Assembly (NCBI GenBank): GCA_029862725.1
Contig: JAOTWT010000178.1
Span: forward strand, 1 to 6,488
Direction of reading: 5' to 3'
Length of the DNA stretch: 6,488 nucleotides
From: Acidobacteriota bacterium
GTDB lineage: Bacteria > Acidobacteriota > Blastocatellia > Pyrinomonadales > Pyrinomonadaceae
Shown: positions 1 to 5,870 of the stretch, one piece after another
How positions within the stretch are numbered: the stretch's first letter is position 1
Layout of the letters: the number at the start of each line of letters is the position of its first letter
The notes under the pieces: model-generated
Told to the model about the DNA's origin: nothing
What the model saw: only the letters and a program-made list of their open reading frames with translations
Database searches by the model: none
Program-made: the position numbers and the translations under genes

Positions 1-510
1 GATCGGAAGTACGGGGTCGTTGGTTCCATGCGTAACGAGAATTGGGAAGCCCTTTAGCTTCTCGGTTTGACTACCGGTCGGGGCCAATTCGGAGACCGCC
101 CGCCCGCTCATTGCAATTACGCCGGCAAACTTTTCGGGTTCGGAAAAAAGAGCGCTCAGGCTCATCATCGCGCCCTGGCTGAATCCGCACAAATATATCC
201 GCTCCGCATCGACATCATGTGCTGAAATTAATTCGTCAACAAACCTGAGTATCTTTGTCCTGCTCTCTTCGAACTGCGGCCCGTTGATTGAAACGCGGCC
301 GGGCTCGATATAGATCTCAAACCAGCCGTAGCCGCCATAGGGCAATGCGTACGGCGCACGCGCGCTGACGACAAAAAAGCGTTTGTCGAGAAAAGGATGA
401 ATCCCGTAAAGGTCGTTTTCATCGGCGCCGATGCCGTGAAGCAAAAGAAGCAGCGGCGGTTTTTTGTTTGAAGTTACTTCCGGCTCTTTGAATTGATATT
501 CAAGTGTCAT
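1..510 (-). CDS. Phospholipase/carboxylesterase-family alpha/beta-hydrolase, C-terminus cut by window edge
   Basis: This is a serine hydrolase of the small phospholipase/carboxylesterase (YpfH/Est) type, probably a cytoplasmic esterase; the true substrate cannot be told. The frame runs from an ATG at 508-510 to the left edge, giving 170 visible residues against roughly 200-230 usual for the family. Visible elements are the oxyanion-hole strand LLLLLHGIGADEND (20-33, His25-Gly26), the family stretch SARAPYALPYGGYGWFE (49-65), the nucleophile elbow GFSQGAM (109-115, Ser111) and the acid loop THGTNDPVLPI (160-170, Asp165). The catalytic His should lie in the missing part. There is no signal peptide. 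No Shine-Dalgarno sequence precedes the ATG, and the start is chosen because the family N-terminus fits. The gene follows the DUF5131 gene on the same strand after 124 bp and has host-like composition, so it is probably not part of that cassette. Family assignment is firm. Confidence 0.9.
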   Translation of the reverse strand, partial: MTLEYQFKEPEVTSNKKPPLLLLLHGIGADENDLYGIHPFLDKRFFVVSARAPYALPYGGYGWFEIYIEPGRVSINGPQFEESRTKILRFVDELISAHDVDAERIYLCGFSQGAMMSLSALFSEPEKFAGVIAMSGRAVSELAPTGSQTEKLKGFPILVTHGTNDPVLPI

Positions 511-516
511 GTGAGA

Positions 517-547
517 TTAGTGCGGATTTGTGGAGTGTCCGCATTAA
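517..547. promoter_or_regulatory. Inverted repeat in the leader of the esterase gene
   Basis: TGCGGA (521-526) and TCCGCA (538-543) form a perfect 6-bp inverted repeat with an 11-base loop. Flanking bases extend it to 10 pairs (517-526 with 538-547) with one G-T pair. It ends seven bases before the esterase ATG on the minus strand. There is no T-tract on either side, so it does not look like an intrinsic terminator. An operator or a leader hairpin near the ribosome entry site is possible, but function is inference. Confidence 0.35.
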
Positions 548-576
548 CTTGCAGATAAAAATGGAGCGTGCCCGAA

Positions 577-605
577 ATTCAAAAAGTGAGTATTCATTTA
601 GTCAA
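577..605 (-). promoter_or_regulatory. Possible sigma70-type promoter for the esterase gene
   Basis: On the minus strand TTGACT (605-600, five of six matches to the -35 consensus) is followed after 17 bases by TTGAAT (582-577, four of six to the -10 consensus). This would start a leader of about 60 bases that includes the inverted repeat at 517-547. The stretch is AT-rich, where chance matches are common, so support is weak. Confidence 0.3.
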
Positions 606-634
606 ATTATTTGATTGCAACGGTGTGGACTTTA

Positions 635-1375
635 TTAGGTAGCAAACTCGTAGACCGGTTCTTCATTCCATTCTCGACCCAAGAGCACCCTGCCATTTGC
701 CTTTTTGCTTCTACGTTGGCCATCTTCACCCCACGCTCCCCATTGTTTGAAAAAAAACGAAACGCCTTGCTTTTCACATTGCTTCTGAACATCAATCGCC
801 CATTCTGGTTTCATGGGTCTGGCGCCGTGACCGCTCTCACCTCCAACAATCACCCAGTGAATTCCTGATAAGTTAATTCGTCCGATTTCCTCAAGGAGAG
901 GTTCAATCGACAAGAAACGTATTTCGGCATCAATATTTCGCAGAACGTCTATGCGGTTCTTGCTCTTTCGATTTTCAGCCGTAACCCCAAGCCATACATT
1001 TCGTGGTGCAGATCTTGTTGCGAAGTAGTCATTGAGGACCTTTTCGCGCTTGGTTAGGATCTGATAGGCGTGTTGGGGAGTTTTCCGAATTGTCTCAAAT
1101 ACCTTGTCTAGGTATTTAAATGGCATTTCTTCATGAAAAAGATCGCTCATCGAATTAACAAAAAACTTGGTAGGGCGCTTTATTCTTAATGGCACGTCAA
1201 GTCTGCCCGGCATAGTTTTAAATGTAAATCCGTTTTCATAACCTGGCGACTTCATTGCTCGCAATCGATTAGCCATTATTTCCGCATAGCAGTTCTTGCA
1301 TCCAGCCGAAATCTTGTCACAACCAATTGACGGATTCCATGTTGCATCTGTCCATTCAATTTTCGAATACTTCAT
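635..1375 (-). CDS. DUF5131 family (phage Gp37/Gp68-like) three-cysteine protein, TcmP partner
   Basis: The protein has 246 residues and carries the hallmarks of the DUF5131/Gp37-Gp68 family in order. They are an N-terminal IEWTDATWNPSIGC block with the cysteine cluster C19-x6-C26-x2-C29, FFVNSMSDLFHEEMP (71-85), ILTKR (106-110), WLGVTAEN (128-135), RFLSIEPLL (153-161), IVGGESGHGARPM (176-188), FFFKQWGAW (207-215) and a C-terminal GRVLLGREWNEEP (228-240). The cysteine spacing recalls the Fe-S loop of radical-SAM enzymes without being the canonical CxxxCxxC. A bound Fe-S cluster and radical chemistry are inference, and the substrate is unknown. The ATG overlaps the TGA of the upstream tcmP-like gene as ATGA and is preceded five bases away by AGGA, so the start is well supported and translation is probably coupled. 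The gene appears full-length and intact. It is AT-rich compared with HerA and AstE (24 G/C of 60 at 1141-1200). Confidence 0.92.
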   Translation of the reverse strand: MKYSKIEWTDATWNPSIGCDKISAGCKNCYAEIMANRLRAMKSPGYENGFTFKTMPGRLDVPLRIKRPTKFFVNSMSDLFHEEMPFKYLDKVFETIRKTPQHAYQILTKREKVLNDYFATRSAPRNVWLGVTAENRKSKNRIDVLRNIDAEIRFLSIEPLLEEIGRINLSGIHWVIVGGESGHGARPMKPEWAIDVQKQCEKQGVSFFFKQWGAWGEDGQRRSKKANGRVLLGREWNEEPVYEFAT

Positions 1376-2526
1376 ATCGATCCTAGTTTAAAGATTACTC
1401 GTGGCGGAGCAAAATTCCTATAGTATTTCCAATTGATATAGAAGCTGCCCTTTCTCGCTGGTTTCCCGTCGGAACAATTCAAGACATTGAAATTCGGCTT
1501 TTCGTTTGCCCAATGTCGGAAAATCTCATTAGCATGTCTGGGCAAAAACTCGTTTGCCAAAACAAATTCGTACGTCTCAAGGTTGTCTTTAGGCGAGCTC
1601 AAATGATCTTCGAGAAGACCTTCAAGGTCCAGATAGTTTTGTTGCTTGATCAGCTGCTTTTCTTGGTCTGGGAAAAGCGATGGCGGTTCGGGCTGTTTGA
1701 AACCACCCCCTTCCGCCTCGTCTAACTGCCACTTCACTTCAAGAATTTTCTCAAAACCATAGATGTGCGGGCTTATAAAGAACAAAGCATACGTGTTGCT
1801 CTTGTCCCTTTGAATCGAGAAGGATGTCGTAAAATACTTATTGAATCTCAATGCAACTCTTACATCTGAAATGTATTCGACTGATGAAACGGTATGCTTT
1901 CTAAGGCGATGATTCTCATCAAAAAAACTGTCTACAAATTTCTTCAGCGGCTCGTAAGGCTTCAAGTCGCTCCCAAGCGCAACAGTGGTAAATCGCTGCA
2001 TCTGGGAAATTGGTAAGAAAATGATCAGCTCTGATCTGCCGTTCGTCAAAAGACTCAATAGAATCTCCTTTCTAATCTCTTTATAGCCGTATGGATCGAT
2101 GAAGATAAGGTTTCTAACATTATCGTCTTGGCTTTCCAATAGATCGATTATTTCTCGAAAAAAATCATCTGCATTTTCGTTGCGATAATTTACTTCGCAG
2201 TGACCCTCGTTCGATTGTTCGATATATTCTTGAACTTTTGAGATTTTAGATGCCTTGCTGTCGTTAACATTCAAAGTGATCTTTTTGGACCCGTGATGTT
2301 CTTCGCGTAGCTTTCTAATTGCATCAAAGGCAACCAAAGGACTGCCTTTCTTATCATTGTCGTATAAGCCAGTTCCACAAAACACATCAAAAATATTGAT
2401 CTCACGTATTTTACGAGCTAGATAAAGAACCCGAAGATATATTTCAAGATACTTTTTGTAGAATTCGACCTTCGCTTCAGAATGAAGCAACATTGTCGTC
2501 TTTGAGTCTGTTTTGCGTTTCTTCAA
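1372..2526 (-). CDS. tcmP: TcmP-like three-Cys-motif partner protein, methyltransferase-like
   Basis: The 384-residue protein resembles the family named three-Cys-motif partner protein TcmP, found beside DUF5131 proteins. An N-terminal helix LLHSEAKVEFYKKYLEIYL (13-31) leads into a Rossmann-type core. A SAM-binding-like motif I, NIFDVFCGTGLYD (44-56), is followed by an acidic strand end NVNDS (86-90, Asp89) and a motif-IV-like LIFIDPYGY (140-148, Asp144-Pro145-Tyr146). SNTYALFFISPHIYGFEKILEVKW (243-266) is the family-typical middle block. Residues 299-384 look like a C-terminal winged helix ending GKPARKGSFYINW...RVIFKL. The DPYG motif resembles the DPPY motif of N6-adenine and N4-cytosine methyltransferases, so a nucleic-acid substrate is plausible but unproven. 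The start is a TTG (2524-2526) with AGGA eight bases upstream; the ATG at residue 12 is possible but lacks a ribosome site. It overlaps DUF5131 by four bases. Composition is very AT-rich (20 G/C of 60 at 2101-2160), suggesting transfer. Confidence 0.85.
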   Translation of the reverse strand: MKKRKTDSKTTMLLHSEAKVEFYKKYLEIYLRVLYLARKIREINIFDVFCGTGLYDNDKKGSPLVAFDAIRKLREEHHGSKKITLNVNDSKASKISKVQEYIEQSNEGHCEVNYRNENADDFFREIIDLLESQDDNVRNLIFIDPYGYKEIRKEILLSLLTNGRSELIIFLPISQMQRFTTVALGSDLKPYEPLKKFVDSFFDENHRLRKHTVSSVEYISDVRVALRFNKYFTTSFSIQRDKSNTYALFFISPHIYGFEKILEVKWQLDEAEGGGFKQPEPPSLFPDQEKQLIKQQNYLDLEGLLEDHLSSPKDNLETYEFVLANEFLPRHANEIFRHWANEKPNFNVLNCSDGKPARKGSFYINWKYYRNFAPPRVIFKLGSI

Positions 2527-2568
2527 TGGGAGGATCCTGTTGCGCCGTGCAAAGACCTGAGTTTGTGT

Positions 2569-2574
2569 ATTTTA
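2569..2574 (-). promoter_or_regulatory. Possible -10 element for the tcmP-DUF5131 operon
   Basis: On the minus strand TAAAAT (2574-2569) matches five of six bases of the -10 consensus and would give a leader of about 35 bases before the TTG start of the tcmP-like gene. No good -35 hexamer stands at 16-18 bases; TTGTTT is 20 bases away. The rest of the 115-bp gap (2527-2641) has no convincing terminator hairpin for the HerA gene, so readthrough from HerA is also possible. Confidence 0.3.
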
Positions 2575-2641
2575 GGTGATTCGTATGAAGATAGAAACAA
2601 TGTTCAAATATTGAGTCCAATCTAGTTATAGTGCTCCTAAG

Positions 2642-4330
2642 TTATATCCTGATATTCCCGATCTTTTCTTTTTTCTTCTTGGAAGATTCCTTCATATAGA
2701 CGGCATCCTCGATATCCCGCTTCTCCCGCTCGCCCTTTGAATGCCATCTCATCCATTCCGCAGGCGCGTCGAACGTCTCGCCGCCGTGGGCGGTCAGGCG
2801 CTTTCTGATCCGGCACATCACGGGAGTGTTTATCCCGACACCGGAGATTATCGCCTGACCCTTCGTGAGCGCGGGAAGCTCAGCCAGAAGCGCGCGGCCC
2901 GCACCTTCAACCGTCTGCGCTATCGTCTGCTGATCGATCGGGTTTACGATCCGCATGATTATCTGGGTCATACACTGCGAGAGAACATCCTGATCCAGCT
3001 TTCCCGGACGTTGTGTGATGAGGCCGATGCCTACGCCGAATTTCCGGCCCTCGCTCAAGATCTGTTTGAGAACGTTCGTCGAGACAACGCTGGACCCCGC
3101 GGGCGCAAATCGGTGTGCCTCCTCGATGAGCGTGAAAACCGGATAATCGATAAAACTCTCGGTGTTTTTGACCTCGTCGCGGACCGTCATCATCCGCGCC
3201 TTGTTTATACGCCTTAAAAGCGTACCGACTATGACCTGCTGCTCGGTCTGTTCGATGTCGGAAAGCTGAAGAACCGTACAGCGGCCGGGCCGGTATAGCT
3301 CGTTGAGCGGAATGTGCTCGCTGTCGCTAAAGATACCGTCGCGCCTGTCAAACCGCGAATCGAGACGCCAAAGCAATCCTTCGATCGAAGACTGATTCCC
3401 GCCGTTCTTGTCGTCCCCGTAAAGTTGTTCTTTAACCAGGTCACGCAGATCGTGATAGCCCCAGAGTCCCTTCTTTGCAAGTGGCCCGTCTTGCAGCGAC
3501 CTGTAGGCCTGGCGCAAAAAGTGAGACATCTTGTCTGATGTCCCTTCCGGAAGCAGATACCGTATGTCGGCTTCGGTCAGTGTCGAAAAACGAACCTTCA
3601 CCTTGTCCGGCGTAAATATCCTTACTTCCGGCTTATACCCGTCGTCGCCAAAGAACTGTTCATCGCCCTGCAGGGACTTGAGCGTCTTGTACTCGCTGTG
3701 CGGGTCGACGATCAGAACGGCCGCGCGGTTGTAGGCGTTCATCAGCTCCTCGACCAAAACACCGGCAGTATAGGACTTGCCGGACCCCGTCGAGGCCAGA
3801 ATCGCGAGGTGTGTTGAGACGACGTCCTTCACAGCGAGCACTACCGGGACCTCGCCGCTGTCCCTGGTCAACAAACTCCCGAGATGTGCCGAACCCTCTT
3901 CGGTCTTCTTTTTCGAAGAGAGCATCGCGCCGAGGGTATTTGACGATGCGAGCAAACAACGGTCACCCGGGTTCGGCGGGATCCGCGGATTCACAAAGTC
4001 GCCGAGGGACTTGCTAAAAAACCCGACCGTTTCGACCTGGATCTCGTATATCTCCGGGGCGTCTTCTTTTTTGAGACCGATCAGCGAGGTAATTTCAGAC
4101 GGAGCCGTGCCGGGGTCGGCGAGAAACACGTCCGGCAGGTGTTGTACGAGCTTTCTGCTTTTGATCGTGCCGATTATCTGTCTTTCGGATGCGCCGTCTT
4201 TGGCGACATAATACACAAATTCGCCGATCCGCGTCCGGCTGTTGTCGGTCGTAATAAAGAGGTATTCGTGAGGCTCTTCGCCGGGTCCCTTTATGGTACC
4301 GATTACGGAATCTTGGGTGGTCTTTGTCAT
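2642..4330 (-). CDS. HerA-like (DUF87) hexameric P-loop ATPase
   Basis: This 562-residue cytoplasmic protein belongs to the HerA/FtsK-like ATPases that translocate or unwind double-stranded DNA as hexameric rings. Residues 1 to about 130 fit a HAS-barrel (IGTIKGPGEEPHEYLF near the N-terminus). The RecA-like core holds the Walker A loop ILASTGSGKSYT (177-188, Lys185, Ser186), VLIVDPHSEYK (205-215), the Walker B strand PVFTLIEEAHRFAP (397-410, Glu403-Glu404) and the HerA-type LITQRPGKLD (437-446). The tail is highly basic (SSKKKKEKIG, 549-558). Two small departures are seen: Ala179 at the usual first Walker A glycine and Glu403 where Walker B usually has Asp; both look tolerable. The ATG at 4328-4330 lacks a Shine-Dalgarno sequence but follows a TATAAT box closely. 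No NurA nuclease, Sir2 or DUF4297 partner lies in the window. It is divergent from the AstE-like gene, 115 bp upstream of tcmP on the same strand, and host-like in GC. Whether its role is repair or defence cannot be told. Confidence 0.93.
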   Translation of the reverse strand: MTKTTQDSVIGTIKGPGEEPHEYLFITTDNSRTRIGEFVYYVAKDGASERQIIGTIKSRKLVQHLPDVFLADPGTAPSEITSLIGLKKEDAPEIYEIQVETVGFFSKSLGDFVNPRIPPNPGDRCLLASSNTLGAMLSSKKKTEEGSAHLGSLLTRDSGEVPVVLAVKDVVSTHLAILASTGSGKSYTAGVLVEELMNAYNRAAVLIVDPHSEYKTLKSLQGDEQFFGDDGYKPEVRIFTPDKVKVRFSTLTEADIRYLLPEGTSDKMSHFLRQAYRSLQDGPLAKKGLWGYHDLRDLVKEQLYGDDKNGGNQSSIEGLLWRLDSRFDRRDGIFSDSEHIPLNELYRPGRCTVLQLSDIEQTEQQVIVGTLLRRINKARMMTVRDEVKNTESFIDYPVFTLIEEAHRFAPAGSSVVSTNVLKQILSEGRKFGVGIGLITQRPGKLDQDVLSQCMTQIIMRIVNPIDQQTIAQTVEGAGRALLAELPALTKGQAIISGVGINTPVMCRIRKRLTAHGGETFDAPAEWMRWHSKGEREKRDIEDAVYMKESSKKKKEKIGNIRI

Positions 4331-4380
4331 ACCGGAGGATGTGTGAAATTATAAAGTTTTGGGGAAGTATAACACGGTAT
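4331..4380. promoter_or_regulatory. Divergent promoter region between herA-like and astE-like genes
   Basis: Only 50 bases separate the two divergent ATG codons. On the minus strand a perfect TATAAT (4353-4348) lies 17 bases before the HerA start, implying a leader of about 10 bases. On the plus strand TATAAC (4368-4373, five of six) ends seven bases before the ATG at 4381, implying a nearly leaderless transcript. The -35 regions are poor on both strands (three or fewer matches). The two elements are so close that polymerases would interfere with each other. Confidence 0.5.
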
Positions 4381-5586
4381 ATGCAGACACTTTCGCTTAC
4401 GGAAAAAGAGGTTACCGATTTGGTCAGAGTCCCCGAGGGCGACTATATAATCGCGCGTTTTGAGGGAGATCTCCGCGGACCGACGGTGCTTGTTTTCGGG
4501 AGCATCCACGGCAACGAGCACAGCGGGGTGAAAGCGCTCAAAAAGGTTGCAAGGGAATTGGAGCGGGCCAACGCGGCGACCACCGGCGATGTCTATCTGA
4601 TTGCCGGTAATACCCGTGCGATAAACAAGAACGTTAGATATATCGAAACCGACTTGAACCGTCACTGGACCCCCGAAAACATTGCCAGAAACCATCCTGA
4701 TGCCCGGATCAGGATACGTCAGGGGGAAGACATCGAACAGGCGGAGATTCTGGCGATAGTCTCGGAAGCGCTTTCGCGCGTGAGGGGCGAGGTCTACGCG
4801 CTCGATCTCCACTCCACTTCGAGCAAAAGCACTCCGTTCGCGATGGTCGGTGACACGATTCGCAACCGTACTTTTGCCGAAAAGTTCCCGGCTACGTTCT
4901 TGCTCGGGATCGAAGAGCAGCTTGACGGGACCATCCTGGAGTACATGAACGAACTTGGTGCCGTAACGCTCGGTTTTGAGGCGGGTCAGCACACCACCGA
5001 AGCCGCGGTAAAGAATCAGGAGGCACTGATCTGGTTGGCGCTCGCAAACTCCGGTGCAATCAATCCGGGCGATTTTCCGATTGAGAGACATCGCGCTTTT
5101 CTGGCAAATGCGATGGGCCACAAAAGGATCATCGAGATTCGGCACCGCCATGCGATTAAGGCGGAAGACCAATTCAGGATGGAACCCGGCTACGCAAACT
5201 TTCAAAAGGTCCGAAAAGGCGAGGTGCTCGGTCACGACCTGCGGGGTCCTGTGAAAGCGTCGGAGAAGGGGATGATCTTGATGCCTCTTTATCAACTCCA
5301 GGGCAGCGACGGCTTTTTCCTCGGCCGGGAAATAAAACAATTCTGGCTCAAGCTCTCGCGAATCCTGCGTCAAATTGGCGCGGGTGCATGGATTCGTTTC
5401 ATGCCCGGTGTAAAACGACATCCTGCCGACGACTTGTCGCTTATCGTTAATACGCGGATTGCGCGCATTCTGCCGCTGCAGATCTTTCACCTCCTCGGAT
5501 TCAGGAAACGACGCTGGAAGGGCGAGAAACTAGTGGTTAGCCGACGCCGGCATGACACAAAGAGTCCATTTACAACAAGCGGATAA
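4381..5586 (+). CDS. Succinylglutamate desuccinylase/aspartoacylase family zinc hydrolase
   Basis: The 401-residue protein belongs to the AstE/AspA branch of the M14 metallocarboxypeptidase fold, which cleaves N-acyl groups from amino acids; the acyl substrate here is unknown. The zinc site is visible: GSIHGNEHSG (40-49) supplies His43 and Glu46, and ALDLHSTSS (140-148) supplies His144. Glu200 in LGFEAGQHTTEAA (197-209) is the expected catalytic glutamate, and ETDLNRHW matches the substrate-binding block. Family members usually have about 320-350 residues; the extra length is a basic C-terminal tail (about 305-401) with no domain I recognise. The frame stays open upstream to a TTG at 4324 and an ATG at 4339, but the family N-terminus (MQTLSLTEKEV) fits ATG 4381. 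GGGGAAG at 4361-4367 is too far upstream for a good ribosome site. No signal peptide is seen. GC is high (39 of 60 at 4741-4800). It is transcribed away from HerA and convergently with the O-antigen ligase-like gene. Confidence 0.9.
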   Translation: MQTLSLTEKEVTDLVRVPEGDYIIARFEGDLRGPTVLVFGSIHGNEHSGVKALKKVARELERANAATTGDVYLIAGNTRAINKNVRYIETDLNRHWTPENIARNHPDARIRIRQGEDIEQAEILAIVSEALSRVRGEVYALDLHSTSSKSTPFAMVGDTIRNRTFAEKFPATFLLGIEEQLDGTILEYMNELGAVTLGFEAGQHTTEAAVKNQEALIWLALANSGAINPGDFPIERHRAFLANAMGHKRIIEIRHRHAIKAEDQFRMEPGYANFQKVRKGEVLGHDLRGPVKASEKGMILMPLYQLQGSDGFFLGREIKQFWLKLSRILRQIGAGAWIRFMPGVKRHPADDLSLIVNTRIARILPLQIFHLLGFRKRRWKGEKLVVSRRRHDTKSPFTTSG

Positions 5587-5587
5587 A

Positions 5588-5609
5588 GCCGGTATTAGCC
5601 AATATCGGC
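5588..5609. terminator. Hairpin directly after the astE-like stop codon
   Basis: GCCGGTATT (5588-5596) pairs with AATATCGGC (5601-5609) over nine pairs, one a G-U wobble, with the four-base loop AGCC. It begins one base after the TAA of the AstE-like gene. No T-tract follows on either strand, so it is not a textbook intrinsic terminator. Protection of the mRNA 3' end or weak termination together with the next hairpin is likely but inferred. Confidence 0.4.
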
Positions 5610-5619
5610 CGGGGCTGAA

Positions 5620-5639
5620 CGGACTTTTGGAAAAGTCCG
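5620..5639. terminator. Perfect inverted repeat, possible bidirectional terminator
   Basis: CGGACTTTT (5620-5628) and AAAAGTCCG (5631-5639) are perfectly complementary around GG, giving a realistic stem of about eight pairs with a four-base loop. The A/T runs inside the stem and the convergent gene arrangement suit a bidirectional terminator, but no T-run follows the stem on either side. It may instead be a dispersed palindromic element. Confidence 0.45.
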
Positions 5640-5870
5640 GGCAAAGACGCCGATACGAGGCCGGCGAAACCGTTTTGGGCTTTCGTGACACCGGCGGGTT
5701 TTTCCGGATCATCATTTCAGGCAAAATTGGCCGAAAAGGAAACGCAATAGGTCCGGTTGTGATCTCCCTGAGGCGCCGGGACATTGCTCAAATCGCCGGT
5801 CTTGGGGCGGAAACAAACATTCGTTCATGAGAAAGCTAGCAGGAGCGTGAAAGCTGAAGATTCTAGATGG

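Larger units (their letters stand above)
5587..5870. other. Convergent intergenic region without a convincing gene
   Basis: This 284-bp stretch separates the ends of two converging genes. A 92-codon plus-strand frame (5552-5830) and an 84-codon minus-strand frame (5530-5784) cross it and overlap each other almost fully. Neither shows a recognisable motif, a ribosome site or a family-like composition. The clear content is two adjacent hairpins near the left end and a weaker one at 5665-5685 (CGAAACC against GGGCTTTCG, with an imperfect stem). A decayed gene cannot be excluded. Confidence 0.55.

Noticed and set aside
611..868. An 85-codon plus-strand frame opposite the end of the DUF5131 gene, and another at 1513-1725 opposite the TcmP-like gene
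   Set aside because: The opposite strand carries conserved family motifs across both positions; these are shadows.
635..1375. Calling the three-cysteine protein a canonical radical-SAM enzyme
   Set aside because: The spacing is C-x6-C-x2-C rather than CxxxCxxC. Fe-S binding is possible, but radical-SAM chemistry is not shown by the sequence.
2741..3217. A 158-codon plus-strand frame inside the HerA-like gene, and the smaller frames at 3314-4211
   Set aside because: All lie opposite the well-supported ATPase, contain no motifs and have arginine-rich shadow composition.
2642..4330. Naming the ATPase as part of a known HerA-NurA, HerA-Sir2 or HerA-DUF4297 system
   Set aside because: None of the defining partner genes is in the window, and the adjacent genes belong to other families.
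4327..5490. A 387-codon open frame on the minus strand opposite the AstE-like gene
   Set aside because: It lies antisense to a gene with clear zinc-site motifs, has no recognisable domain and is explained by the high-GC codon use of the plus-strand gene.
5530..5830. Two overlapping frames on opposite strands (5552-5830 plus, 5530-5784 minus) in the convergent gap
   Set aside because: No family resemblance, no ribosome site and hairpins inside the frames. At most one could be real, and nothing favours either.
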